Below the pieces are notes generated by a model that was not told the DNA's origin, ran no database searches, and saw only the letters and a program-made list of their open reading frames with translations. From Flavobacteriaceae bacterium (GTDB lineage: Bacteria > Bacteroidota > Bacteroidia > Flavobacteriales > Flavobacteriaceae), in the NCBI GenBank assembly GCA_029939235.1, contig JAOZTG010000002.1, forward strand, positions 1-58,436: a stretch of 58,436 nt of DNA. Direction: 5' to 3'. A program made the translations under genes and the position numbers. This document shows positions 1 to 8,835 of the stretch, piece after piece. The number at the start of each line of letters is the position of its first letter. Positions within the stretch are counted from its first letter, which is position 1.

Positions 1-405
1 TTGGTTGCCAGATTTTAGGTTTCAGATTTCAAGTTCAAAGTTTTGGGTTTTATTTTTTGAATTTGAATTGTTCAACTAATTTTTTTTGGTTGTGCATAGA
101 AAATATAGCATTATGTTTTTAAGTACCTGATTAATGATGTTACTCAAAATATCTTTGCGAAACTTTGTGTTTTCTTTGTGTAACTCTATGAAATATTCGC
201 CCGAACGGACGAACAGGGCTATTACACAAAGGAGTCACAAAGGCTCTCACTAAGTTGCACAAAGTCTACAATCTTTTAAAACACAACCATTTTTTTAACT
301 GCTTCTCTCTTAAATAAAACTAGAATAATTAGTACAAAAATTTGTTGCAAAGTCAACGATTTTAAGCCTCTATTTAGAATGGAAGATTGGAGTAATATGG
401 TTTTT
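1..405. other. Intergenic region without a gene
   Basis: I find no convincing coding sequence here. The first 80 bases are a low-complexity tract of TTTCA/TTCAAA-like words resembling the heptamer tract seen inside the YggS gene. Bases 152-265 hold an imperfect inverted repeat, listed separately. The remainder is AT-rich and lies 3' of the minus-strand amidotransferase gene that ends at 406. Confidence 0.7.
152..265. repeat. Imperfect inverted repeat of CTTTGTG words around a small hairpin
   Basis: The left arm (152-183) and the reverse complement of the right arm (222-265) both begin with CTTTG.G.AACTT.GTG and end with CTTTGTGTAA. The right arm carries one additional CTTTGTG word. Between the arms, 196-213 forms an imperfect hairpin, TTCGCCCG / CGGACGAA, with one mismatch (G-U if transcribed from the minus strand). 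There is no coding capacity. The layout suggests a small non-autonomous dispersed element. A related 11-base word recurs at 54174-54184 and a degenerate version at 58311-58340. Confidence 0.55.
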
Positions 406-1269
406 TTAATCTAATTTATATAAAGAAACATCCAGATCTTTATCGATAAATATGGCATGATTTTTTGGGATCTCTTTCCAGTGATCTTTTTTCTCTGTCA
501 AAATTTCTGATGATATTAATGTTGCAGTTCTTTTATTTTTTGGTTTTGAAATCCTTAATTTTCCTTCTTCACATAATTTACAGCTGACTTTATCTGTATA
601 GTAAAGTGTTCTTGTTTCGTTTTCCGGATCTGAGCTATAGCGAGTTGCTATCATTCTTTTTCCGTCGGTTAGTACGATATTGTATAGGGAAATTGTATTT
701 AGTTCATTTGCCTTTTTTAATTCTTCAATATCACTGTAGGTTTTGTTAAAGCAAGCAACTAATTGTTTTGGTTTAGTCAGATTTTTATGATCTAACTTTC
801 TCATATTGGTCATAAAAAGAGCCAAAATATATTGTGTGTCATTTTGTCCCTGAATCCACAAAAAAGCATCTTCATCAAGTAAACTTACAAGATCATATTT
901 TATCTTGTCAAAATCCTCAATTCCTCCATTGTGCATCATTAAAAATTTATTATAACTAAAAGGATGCGTATTTTCATAGGATACATCTCCTACGGTAGCT
1001 GCACGGACATGGGCAAAAAAACATTCAGTTTTGATAAATGAGGCATTGTGCAATAGGTTTTTATCATTCCATGCCGGAGAAATGGATTTGTATATGCCAG
1101 GTTCTTTACGGATTTCCTTTCGATACCAACCAATTCCAAATCCATCACCATTTACAGGATAATCAGTTTCTTCGGCAGAAAAGCTTTGGTGAATTAAAGA
1201 ATTTTTGGGTTTAATAATTATTTCATCAGTTAAAATCGGTGTTCCTAAATAAGCTACTAATCTACACAT
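406..1269 (-). CDS. Class II glutamine amidotransferase (YafJ/EgtC-like)
   Basis: The 287-residue protein starts MCRLVAYLG, placing Cys2 as the N-terminal nucleophile after removal of Met, as in Ntn-type class II glutamine amidotransferases. Other family motifs are visible: a HVRAAT block near residue 87, NTHPF, and MMHNGGI. There is no synthetase domain, so it is a stand-alone amidohydrolase like YafJ or EgtC. EgtC removes a glutamyl group in ergothioneine synthesis, but no ergothioneine genes are nearby, so the substrate is unknown. It is 127 bases downstream of the pRiA4b-like gene on the same strand and could be read with it. The family call is firm; the specific function is not. Confidence 0.85.
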   Translation of the reverse strand: MCRLVAYLGTPILTDEIIIKPKNSLIHQSFSAEETDYPVNGDGFGIGWYRKEIRKEPGIYKSISPAWNDKNLLHNASFIKTECFFAHVRAATVGDVSYENTHPFSYNKFLMMHNGGIEDFDKIKYDLVSLLDEDAFLWIQGQNDTQYILALFMTNMRKLDHKNLTKPKQLVACFNKTYSDIEELKKANELNTISLYNIVLTDGKRMIATRYSSDPENETRTLYYTDKVSCKLCEEGKLRISKPKNKRTATLISSEILTEKKDHWKEIPKNHAIFIDKDLDVSLYKLD

Positions 1270-1396
1270 AACAGAAGATTTTAGGCTATTAAAGTTACGA
1301 ATTCAATTTGAAATAATAAAGTTATTGTGAAATAAAAATAGAGTCTATAATTTTTAAATTGAAAAGAATTGTAATTGGTTAAACAGCGGTTAAATA

Positions 1397-2251
1397 TTAT
1401 CGATCTAGATTTACATCAGGTAATTGGTCTAAATTTTTGACAAATCTTTTCAGATTAAAAGGTTTGCCTTCTTTTACTACACTCATCATTTCAAACGAAA
1501 CGCATTGTGCAATAAGCATTTTTGCTTCAAGATGACTAAAATTTGCATTTAAAAGTCTCTTAAATGTTGCGGCAGTTTCCGGAGGATTATTGCTATCCAT
1601 TTGTTCATTAACAACTTCAAACAATTGATTTTGAAATACTTCTTCAGAATCTTCAGGATCGTCTAAATCATCTAAATCATCAAAATTTTCATATTCATCA
1701 AGATAATAATCTAATTCTTCTAATACTTCATTTACATATTCTATATCAAAATAATCTGGATCAAAATCAATTCCAATCCATTCAATAGTTTCTTTGTATT
1801 CAGGGTGTTTTTTATTTTTAATTACTTTTTTCAGATTTTCATAACCCCAAATTCCTCCACAGTCTTCCGGTGGGCAACTTCGCTTTCCTCTGATACATGT
1901 TGGGTAAATTTTGTTAAGCTGGTATGGAATTATTTTTTCCAGTTGTATGGTATGCATCCAGCCATCCCCAAAATCGTATTCATATTTTATTTTATCACCT
2001 GATTGTTTTAATACCTCATTTATTGTTATAGATGCAGGATCTATAGATTCAATTTCCATCAATTCATCAGGTTCAGCAATGGTATAATCACCTGTTTCAA
2101 ATTGGTACATATGATAGTCATCCCAACCCATTGAAATTTGAATGATATGGTGAAAATCAATGAAAGTGGTATCTGACTCAACTAATATAGTTCTGTATAT
2201 AGATGGCTTTGCATTATCTAAGGATATTTTTATTTGGAAAATATCTTTCAT
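1397..2251 (-). CDS. Plasmid pRiA4b ORF-3-like family protein
   Basis: Residues 1 to about 180 match the pRiA4b ORF-3 family: FQIKISL, a WDDYHMYQF block, EYDFGDGWMH, a cysteine pair in CPPEDCGG, then HPEYKETIEWIG. An extremely acidic linker follows (about residues 180-210), encoded partly by a direct repeat of CTAAATCAT near 1663-1680. The C-terminal 75 residues look helical and unrelated to the main domain. The family has no firmly established biochemical role; its name comes from a plasmid ORF. The start codon lies only 2 bases after the carB stop, so the gene is almost certainly co-transcribed with carB. Family assignment is good; function is unknown. Confidence 0.8.
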   Translation of the reverse strand: MKDIFQIKISLDNAKPSIYRTILVESDTTFIDFHHIIQISMGWDDYHMYQFETGDYTIAEPDELMEIESIDPASITINEVLKQSGDKIKYEYDFGDGWMHTIQLEKIIPYQLNKIYPTCIRGKRSCPPEDCGGIWGYENLKKVIKNKKHPEYKETIEWIGIDFDPDYFDIEYVNEVLEELDYYLDEYENFDDLDDLDDPEDSEEVFQNQLFEVVNEQMDSNNPPETAATFKRLLNANFSHLEAKMLIAQCVSFEMMSVVKEGKPFNLKRFVKNLDQLPDVNLDR

Positions 2252-2253
2252 GA

Positions 2254-5103
2254 TTATTTACTTAAATACATTTTTCTTCTGGAGTACAATTCATAGAATT
2301 GATCATCTTTTAAACTATCAATAAATAAGATACTTTCACCTGTTGATTTCATTTCCGGACCTAAATTTTTATTCACATTAGGAAACTTATCAAAAGAGAA
2401 TACAGGTTGTTTTATGGCATAACCATCCAGTTTTGGTTTGAAATCAAAATCAGTTACTTTATTTTCACGAAGCATTACTTTTGTAGCATAATTCACATAA
2501 GGTTCATTATATGCCTTTGAAATAAAAGGTACTGTTCTTGATGCTCTTGGGTTCGCTTCAATGATAAAAACCGTATCATCTTTTATGGCAAACTGTATAT
2601 TGATCAAACCTACGGTCTTTAAAGCCAAGGCTATTTTTTTGGTATGATCTTTAATTTGTTGCATTACAAATTCACCAATATTAAAAGGGGGTAAAGTGGC
2701 ATTTGAATCTCCTGAATGAACACCGCATGGTTCAATATGTTCCATGATACCAATAATATAAACATTCTCTCCATCACAAATAGCATCTGCTTCAGCTTCA
2801 ATAGCACCATCTAAATAATGGTCAAGAAGTAACACATTATTAGGTATTTTTCTTAAAATATCGATTACATGGTCTTCCAGATCTTTTTTATTGATTACAA
2901 TTTTCATTCCCTGTCCGCCAAGTACATAACTAGGTCTTACTAAAATAGGGAAGTCGAGCTGGTCAGCAACTTTATCCGCTTCTTCAGCTGATGTTGCAGT
3001 TCCAAACTGAGGGAAAGGTATGTCCAATGTGGTTAATAATTCTGAAAATCGCCCTCTGTCTTCTGCTAGATCTAAGGCCTCAAAACTTGTTCCTATTATT
3101 TTTACACCGTGTTTTTCTAATTTTTCAGCTAATTTTAAAGCGGTTTGTCCACCTAATTGAACGATTACTCCTTCTGGCTTTTCCAATTGGATAATATCCC
3201 AGATATGTTCCCAAAAAACCGGTTCGAAATATAATTTATCTGCAATATCAAAATCAGTTGAAACTGTTTCCGGATTACAGTTGATCATAATGGTTTCGTA
3301 ACCACATTCTTTTGCAGACAAAACACCGTGAACACAACAATAATCAAATTCAATTCCTTGCCCAATTCGGTTTGGACCGGAACCTAAAACAACAATTTTT
3401 TTCTTTTTGCTGACAATACTTTCATTTTCAGAATATTCTTTTCCATTTACGATCATATTACTCTCAAAAGTAGAGTAGTAGTACGGGGTCTCTGCAGGAA
3501 ATTCTGCAGCACAAGTATCAACAAGTTTAAACACACGGTTGATATTCATGCTCCTACGTTTTTTATGTACTTTGCTTTCCAAGCACCCAATCATATGCGC
3601 AATTTGTCTGTCGGCAAAACCTTTTTGTTTGGCTTCCAGCAATAATTCTTTTGGCAGGGTATCTAGTGAACTATAAGAACTGATTTCTTTTTCAAGAAGA
3701 TGTAAAGCTTCATATTCTTTTAGAAACCACATATCAATTTTTGTGATCTCATGAATTCTATGTAAAGGAATACCAATCTGAATAGCATCATAGATCACAA
3801 AAACTCTGTCCCAGCTTGGGTATTTTAATTTATGAAGGATCTTTTCATAGTCTTTTATACCTTTACCATCGGCTCCAATTCCATTACGACTTACCTCCAG
3901 AGATTGCGTTGCTTTATGCAGTGCTTCCTGGAAAGATCTTCCGATTCCCATCACTTCACCAACTGATTTCATTTGCAAACCGATGACTCTTTCAGAACCT
4001 TCAAACTTATCAAAGTTCCAACGTGGAATTTTTACGATCACATAGTCTAATGTTGGTTCAAAAAGTGCTGAGGTATTTTTTGTAATTTGATTTTCTAATT
4101 CATCTAAATGATAGCCAATGGCAAGTTTAGATGCAATTTTTGCAATAGGATATCCTGTAGCTTTTGATGCCAGTGCAGATGATCGGGAAACCCGAGGATT
4201 GATCTCAATAGCAATTAATTTCTCTTTTTCATCTGGACTCATTGCAAACTGTACATTGCACCCACCTGCAAAATCACCAATAGATCGCATCATTTTTATT
4301 GCCATATCCCGCATTCTTTGAAAGGCAGTATCACTTAAGGTCATGGCTGGAGCAACGGTAATAGAATCTCCTGTGTGAATTCCCATTGGATCCATATTTT
4401 CAATGGTACAAATGATAACAACATTGTCATTTTTATCGCGCAAAAGCTCTAATTCATATTCTTTCCAGCCGAGTAATGCTTTGTCTATCAATACTTCATG
4501 AATAGGAGAAGCTTCTAGTCCCCGTTCTAGCAACATGTCAAAATCTTCCTTTTTGTATACAATAGAAGCTCCTGTCCCTCCAAGTGTAAAGGATGGTCTG
4601 ATCACCAATGGGAATCCAAATTCCTGCGCAATTTCTTTACCTTGTAAAAAGGAAGTTGCAGTTTTTGAAGGTGCCTGAGGTATACCGATCTTATTCATCA
4701 AATTACGGAATTGTTCTCTGTTTTCCGTAACTTTAATGGCAGCAATATCAACACCAATCATTTCTACATTAAAGTCTTCCCATATACCTTTGTCATCGGC
4801 TTCTATACATAAATTCAATGCAGTTTGTCCTCCCATTGTAGGTAATACAGCATCAATATCATGTTTTTTAAGAATTTCAACAATCGATTTGGTTGTGAGT
4901 GGTTTTAAATAAACATGATCTGCCATTGTCGGATCCGTCATGATGGTTGCTGGATTTGAATTGATCAAAACAACTTCAATTCCTTCTTCACGAATAGAGC
5001 GTATTGCCTGGGTGCCTGAATAATCAAACTCACAGGCCTGACCTATAATGATTGGACCTGAACCTATAATTAAAACGGATTTTATGGATGTATTTTTTGG
5101 CAT
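2254..5103 (-). CDS. carB: Carbamoyl-phosphate synthase large subunit
   Basis: CarB makes carbamoyl phosphate from bicarbonate, ATP and ammonia delivered by CarA, feeding pyrimidine and arginine synthesis. The 949 residues show the duplicated ATP-grasp layout: VLIIGSGPIIIGQACEFDYS at the N-terminus and its counterpart VVLGSGPNRIGQGIEFDYCC near residue 575, with NPRVSRSSALASKATGYPIA and NPRASRTVPF in the two halves. E. coli CarB has about 1073 residues; this protein stops where the C-terminal MGS-like regulatory domain would begin, so the effector-binding domain is missing. No carA lies beside it. It follows the rpmH terminator, so it should have its own promoter, and the pRiA4b-like gene follows after 2 bases. 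Confidence 0.97.
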   Translation of the reverse strand: MPKNTSIKSVLIIGSGPIIIGQACEFDYSGTQAIRSIREEGIEVVLINSNPATIMTDPTMADHVYLKPLTTKSIVEILKKHDIDAVLPTMGGQTALNLCIEADDKGIWEDFNVEMIGVDIAAIKVTENREQFRNLMNKIGIPQAPSKTATSFLQGKEIAQEFGFPLVIRPSFTLGGTGASIVYKKEDFDMLLERGLEASPIHEVLIDKALLGWKEYELELLRDKNDNVVIICTIENMDPMGIHTGDSITVAPAMTLSDTAFQRMRDMAIKMMRSIGDFAGGCNVQFAMSPDEKEKLIAIEINPRVSRSSALASKATGYPIAKIASKLAIGYHLDELENQITKNTSALFEPTLDYVIVKIPRWNFDKFEGSERVIGLQMKSVGEVMGIGRSFQEALHKATQSLEVSRNGIGADGKGIKDYEKILHKLKYPSWDRVFVIYDAIQIGIPLHRIHEITKIDMWFLKEYEALHLLEKEISSYSSLDTLPKELLLEAKQKGFADRQIAHMIGCLESKVHKKRRSMNINRVFKLVDTCAAEFPAETPYYYSTFESNMIVNGKEYSENESIVSKKKKIVVLGSGPNRIGQGIEFDYCCVHGVLSAKECGYETIMINCNPETVSTDFDIADKLYFEPVFWEHIWDIIQLEKPEGVIVQLGGQTALKLAEKLEKHGVKIIGTSFEALDLAEDRGRFSELLTTLDIPFPQFGTATSAEEADKVADQLDFPILVRPSYVLGGQGMKIVINKKDLEDHVIDILRKIPNNVLLLDHYLDGAIEAEADAICDGENVYIIGIMEHIEPCGVHSGDSNATLPPFNIGEFVMQQIKDHTKKIALALKTVGLINIQFAIKDDTVFIIEANPRASRTVPFISKAYNEPYVNYATKVMLRENKVTDFDFKPKLDGYAIKQPVFSFDKFPNVNKNLGPEMKSTGESILFIDSLKDDQFYELYSRRKMYLSK

Positions 5104-5190
5104 TTTAATGGGATTTTTTTAAAAGGGTAAAGTTAATAATTTGTGTGTTAGTTAAAAGGTTTATGAAATTTATTTCTTAACAATGAGATA

Positions 5191-5224
5191 CAAAAAAAGG
5201 TGTTACTAATAAAAGTAACACCTA
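5191..5224 (-). terminator. Rho-independent terminator of rpmH
   Basis: A perfect 9-bp stem, AGGTGTTAC (5199-5207) with GTAACACCT (5216-5224), has an 8-base loop. Read on the minus strand it is followed by a run of seven T. It lies 22 bases past the rpmH stop and separates rpmH from carB. Confidence 0.85.
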
Positions 5225-5246
5225 ATATATTTTTACAAACACATTA

Positions 5247-5405
5247 TTATTTTTTGTGATTTGGTTCAGATGAAACCGAAACCTTATGTCTTCCTTTAGC
5301 TCTTCTTCTTGCTAAGATCTTTCTACCGTTTACACTAGACATTCTCTCTCTAAATCCGTGTTTGTTTTTTCTCTTTCTTCTTGATGGTTGGAATGTTCTT
5401 TTCAT
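5247..5405 (-). CDS. rpmH: 50S ribosomal protein L34
   Basis: This 52-residue ORF reads [19 protein letters not shown], then [19 protein letters not shown], the near-invariant L34 sequence, with a short tail ending EPNHKK. L34 is a small, highly basic protein of the large ribosomal subunit. It has its own promoter with near-consensus Bacteroidota elements just upstream and its own terminator just downstream, so it looks monocistronic. No rnpA or dnaA is adjacent, unlike in many other phyla. The ATG is fixed by the conserved N-terminus. Confidence 0.97.
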   Translation of the reverse strand: MKRTFQPSRRKRKNKHGFRERMSSVNGRKILARRRAKGRHKVSVSSEPNHKK

Positions 5406-5456
5406 TTCTAAATATCTTTATTTGGTATATCAGCTTTCTTTTCTCTAAAAGTCCGG

Positions 5457-5486
5457 CAAATATACAAAGAGTTTTAGTTCTGACAA
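5457..5486 (-). promoter_or_regulatory. Promoter of rpmH (Bacteroidota -33/-7 type)
   Basis: On the minus strand TATATTTG (5464-5457) matches the -7 consensus TAnnTTTG, and a TTG (5486-5484) lies 19 bases upstream of it, within the usual spacing for this phylum. The start codon of rpmH is about 50 bases downstream. This is the cleanest promoter in the window. Confidence 0.72.
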
Positions 5487-5571
5487 GCAGGTTTTTTAAA
5501 AAAACTTAACAAAAGGGATTAGTTTTTAACAATTTAAAAATTGTATTTTTACAAAAATAAAAAAATGTACA

Positions 5572-6453
5572 ATGAATTTCAATAAACCAATGTTAAAAGA
5601 AGGGTCTTTAGAGGATCAGGTAATTGTTGTAACTGGTGGAGGAAGTGGCTTAGGTAAGGCAATGACCACCTATTTTTTAGAGCTTGGTGCAAAAGTTGTG
5701 ATTAGTTCAAGAAATATTGATAAATTAAAAAATACAGCCAAAGAATTAGAGGAAAAAACAGGAGGAAAAGTCTTACCTGTTCAGTGTGATGTAAGAAATT
5801 ATAATGAAGTTGAAGCAATGCTGGCTGTAACATTGAAAGAATTTGGCAAAGTGGATGGTTTATTGAACAATGCCGCAGGTAATTTTATTAGTCCCACGGA
5901 AAGATTATCAGCTAATGCATTTGATACCATAATAGATATAGTCTTAAAAGGAACTAAAAACTGTACCCTGGCATTTGGTAAGCACTGGATCGATATCAAG
6001 CAGAAAAAAGCAACAGTTTTAAATATTGTTACAACTTATGCTTTTACAGGTTCAGCATATGTTGTTCCTTCGGCAACAGCTAAGGCAGGGGTTTTGGCTT
6101 TAACACGTTCACTTGCAGTAGAATGGGCTAAATATGGTATTAGATTTAATGCCATTGCACCTGGTCCTTTTCCTACAAAAGGAGCCTGGGATAGATTATT
6201 ACCAGGTGATTTAAAGGAAGAATTTGACATGAAAAAGAAGATTCCTTTAAGAAGGGTAGGAGAGCATCAGGAACTTGCAAATCTGGCAGCATATTTAATG
6301 TCTGATTTCTCTGCTTATATCAATGGAGAGGTAATAGTAATTGATGGTGGAGAATGGTTACAGGGCGCAGGAGAGTTCAATATGCTTGAAAAAATTCCGG
6401 AGCAAATGTGGGATATGCTTGAAATGATGATCAGAAGTAAAAAAAGAAAATGA
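5572..6453 (+). CDS. Short-chain dehydrogenase, 2,4-dienoyl-CoA reductase-like
   Basis: The 293-residue protein has a Rossmann NADP site, VVTGGGSGLGKA at about residues 20-31, and the LLNNAAGNF block. Instead of the usual YxxxK spacing it carries TYAFTGSAYVVPSATAKAGV and FNAIAPGPFPTKGAWDRL. These are the signature segments of the DECR branch, which reduces 2,4-dienoyl-CoA during breakdown of unsaturated fatty acids. The branch match makes that activity likely, though other enoyl or dienoyl thioester substrates are possible. No beta-oxidation genes are adjacent. It is divergent from rpmH and upstream of parA, with a 108-base gap that allows parA its own promoter. Confidence 0.85.
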   Translation: MNFNKPMLKEGSLEDQVIVVTGGGSGLGKAMTTYFLELGAKVVISSRNIDKLKNTAKELEEKTGGKVLPVQCDVRNYNEVEAMLAVTLKEFGKVDGLLNNAAGNFISPTERLSANAFDTIIDIVLKGTKNCTLAFGKHWIDIKQKKATVLNIVTTYAFTGSAYVVPSATAKAGVLALTRSLAVEWAKYGIRFNAIAPGPFPTKGAWDRLLPGDLKEEFDMKKKIPLRRVGEHQELANLAAYLMSDFSAYINGEVIVIDGGEWLQGAGEFNMLEKIPEQMWDMLEMMIRSKKRK

Positions 6454-6561
6454 TATAGATTTATATCATAGTTTATAAATTGTGTGGCTATTGTTAAAAA
6501 CTTCTCTTTTAAAGCTCACAAATAGTTGTATTTTTACGGCGATAATAAATCAATTTATTTA

Positions 6562-7335
6562 ATGGGAAAAATAATAGCAATAGCTAATCAAAAAGGAGGT
6601 GTTGGTAAAACTACCACAACCGTAAATTTAGCAGCAGCTTTGGGTGTTTTAGAGCAAAAAGTATTGCTTGTTGATGCTGATCCACAAGCAAATGCCACAT
6701 CGGGATTAGGTATTGATGTTGAAGCAGTTGAAAATGGAACATATCAGGTTTTAGAGCATGCTGTATCCGCAAAGGAAACAATTGTAAAAACAAACTCACC
6801 AAATGTTGATATTATCCCGGCACACATAGATTTGGTTGCAATTGAGATTGAATTGGTTGATAGAGTTCAAAGGGAGTTTATGTTGAAAAATGCCCTGAAA
6901 GAGATCAAAGATGATTATGATTATATTGTTATTGATTGTGCACCATCCTTAGGTTTGATAACAGTAAATGCATTAACAGCTGCAGATTCGGTTATCATTC
7001 CGATTCAATGTGAGTATTATGCCTTAGAAGGTTTAGGTAAACTTTTAAATACGATAAAAAGTATCCAGAATATTCACAATCCTGATCTGGATATTGAAGG
7101 ATTGTTATTAACAATGTACGATTCGCGATTGAGACTCTCGAATCAGGTGGTTGCAGAAGTTAAAAAACATTTCCATAATATGGTCTTTAAAACGATCATT
7201 CAAAGAAATATCAGATTGGGTGAAGCACCAAGTTTTGGTGAAAGCATTATTGCGTATGATGCTACAAGCAAAGGAGCGATTAATTATATTAATTTGGCAC
7301 ACGAAGTAATAAAAAAGAATACGAAGAATGGCTAA
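6562..7335 (+). CDS. parA: Chromosome-partitioning ATPase ParA/Soj
   Basis: ParA is the DNA-bound ATPase that moves ParB-parS complexes and separates newly replicated origins. The deviant Walker A motif KGGVGKTTT is at about residues 10-18, followed by the A' motif LLVDADPQANAT and Walker B YDYIVIDCAPS. The chosen ATG (6562) gives MGKIIAIANQ and 257 residues, the normal form. The open frame extends 12 codons further upstream, but those residues are not family-like and contain the likely promoter. The gene overlaps parB by 8 bases and opens a block parA-parB-DUF5683-dapB-lepB. Confidence 0.95.
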   Translation: MGKIIAIANQKGGVGKTTTTVNLAAALGVLEQKVLLVDADPQANATSGLGIDVEAVENGTYQVLEHAVSAKETIVKTNSPNVDIIPAHIDLVAIEIELVDRVQREFMLKNALKEIKDDYDYIVIDCAPSLGLITVNALTAADSVIIPIQCEYYALEGLGKLLNTIKSIQNIHNPDLDIEGLLLTMYDSRLRLSNQVVAEVKKHFHNMVFKTIIQRNIRLGEAPSFGESIIAYDATSKGAINYINLAHEVIKKNTKNG

Positions 7336-8224
7336 AGCAACGAAAAAACAAGCCTTAGGTAGAGGCCTATCTGCATTGTTGAATGATACCCGAGAAGATA
7401 TAAATTCGGTTAATGATAAAAATGCTGAAAAACTTGTTGGAAATATTATTGAGATAGAATTAGATCATATTGAAGTGAATCCTTTTCAGCCTCGTACTAA
7501 TTTTAATGAAGAAGCTTTACGTGAACTGGCAAGTTCCATAAATGAACTTGGTGTAATACAGCCAATTACAGTTCGAAAATTAGAGGGAAATAAGTTTCAG
7601 TTAGTTTCGGGTGAAAGAAGGTACAGGGCTTCCAAATTAAATGGTTTTAAAACAATTCCTGCTTATATTCGAATAGCGAATGATCAGGAAATGCTTGAAA
7701 TGGCATTGGTGGAGAATATTCAGAGAAAAGATCTTGATCCGATAGAAATTGCACTTTCTTATCAGCAATTGATCAATGAAGTAAAACTTACGCAGGAAAA
7801 ATTAAGTATTCGTGTTGGTAAAAACAGATCAACGGTTACTAATTTTTTAAGATTGCTAAAATTAGATCCAATTATCCAATCAGGAATCAGAGATGGTTTT
7901 TTGACGATGGGTCATGGTAGAGCATTGATCAATGTTTATGATCCGGATGTGCAATTAGAAATATATCAAAGAATCTTAAAAGATAAATTATCTGTAAGAC
8001 AAACAGAGCAGTTGGTGAAAAATTTAAAAGATGGTAAACCAATTGATAAAAATAATGTAATTCCAAAAGAAGTTCCTACATATATCAAAAAAGGAATCAA
8101 AGAAATAAGTACTTATCTGGGACATAAAGTTGATGTAAAAATTTCTGCAAATGAAAAGGGAAAAATAATTATACCTTTTCACTCGCAAGAAGATTTTATT
8201 AGAATTAAAAAATTATTAGAATAA
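7328..8224 (+). CDS. parB: Chromosome-partitioning protein ParB/Spo0J
   Basis: ParB binds parS sites, spreads along DNA as a CTP-dependent clamp, and stimulates ParA. The 298 residues show a short basic N-terminus with LGRGLSALL (the ParA-contact segment), the ParB nuclease-like fold with NPFQPRTNF and GERRYRA (about residues 95-101), the ALVENIQRKDLDPIE box, and a helix-turn-helix around LSIRVGKNRSTVTNFLRLLK. The C-terminal dimerisation region is short, as is common in this phylum. It overlaps the end of parA and abuts the next gene. I did not see a palindromic parS site near it. Confidence 0.95.
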   Translation: MAKATKKQALGRGLSALLNDTREDINSVNDKNAEKLVGNIIEIELDHIEVNPFQPRTNFNEEALRELASSINELGVIQPITVRKLEGNKFQLVSGERRYRASKLNGFKTIPAYIRIANDQEMLEMALVENIQRKDLDPIEIALSYQQLINEVKLTQEKLSIRVGKNRSTVTNFLRLLKLDPIIQSGIRDGFLTMGHGRALINVYDPDVQLEIYQRILKDKLSVRQTEQLVKNLKDGKPIDKNNVIPKEVPTYIKKGIKEISTYLGHKVDVKISANEKGKIIIPFHSQEDFIRIKKLLE

Positions 8225-8803
8225 ATGCTTAATAAAACGGGCTATCATGTCATTATTTTTTTTTTACTAGTGAACATAAGCTTTGCTCAGGAAACTGTTG
8301 ATGATGTCATTATTATTAAAGACACAACTTTTGTTTCTGAAACTTTAGATCCTTTGAGTCCGGCCAGAGCTGCATTTTATTCTTCTGTACTGCCAGGTTT
8401 AGGGCAGGCATATAATAGGAAGTATTGGAAAATACCGATTGTTTATGCTGCAATAGGTGTAGGTGTTTATTTTTTTGTTGATAATAAAAATGCATACGAA
8501 AGATATCAAACAGCCTATAAATTAAGAATATCGGGAAGAGATGATGAGTTTAACGGACAGGATGGAAATCCCTATGTTAGTGATGATGGATTGATAAGAG
8601 CGCAAACTGTTCTTAAAAAAAATAGAGATCTGGCACTTTTTGCAACTATAGGATTGTATGTATTGAATATTATTGAAGCCAATGTTGATGCGCATCTTGA
8701 TGACAAAGCATTTAGTAAGAATTTATCATTCAGACCAACTCTTTATATAAATCCAATTAATTATCAAACAGTTGCAGGAATCAATTTGACATTTGATTTT
8801 TGA
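8225..8803 (+). CDS. DUF5683 family exported/membrane protein
   Basis: The 192-residue protein has a Sec signal peptide (hydrophobic residues 8-19, ending SFAQ), then SPARAAFYSSVLPGLGQAYN, which is the hallmark of DUF5683, and two hydrophobic segments (about residues 70-85 and 138-152). The C-terminus resembles a beta strand ending in phenylalanine (LTFDF). The function is not known. It begins immediately after the parB stop and overlaps the open frame of dapB, so it belongs to the par-dap-lep transcription unit. That company suggests an envelope role, but this is inference. Confidence 0.8.
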   Translation: MLNKTGYHVIIFFLLVNISFAQETVDDVIIIKDTTFVSETLDPLSPARAAFYSSVLPGLGQAYNRKYWKIPIVYAAIGVGVYFFVDNKNAYERYQTAYKLRISGRDDEFNGQDGNPYVSDDGLIRAQTVLKKNRDLALFATIGLYVLNIIEANVDAHLDDKAFSKNLSFRPTLYINPINYQTVAGINLTFDF

Positions 8804-8835
8804 CTGATTTAAATCAAATAAAGAATAGTAGAAAT

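Noticed and set aside
6526-6561. Twelve-codon upstream extension of parA
   Set aside because: The residues are not family-like, the stretch overlaps a likely promoter, and MGKIIAIANQKGG at 6562 is the normal start.
5247-8224. Possible replication-origin neighbourhood (rpmH near parAB)
   Set aside because: There is no dnaA, dnaN, rnpA or DnaA-box cluster, and I saw no palindromic parS site.
8800-8835. Upstream extension of dapB overlapping the DUF5683 gene
   Set aside because: The Rossmann motif begins at the internal ATG (8836); the added residues are not conserved in DapB.
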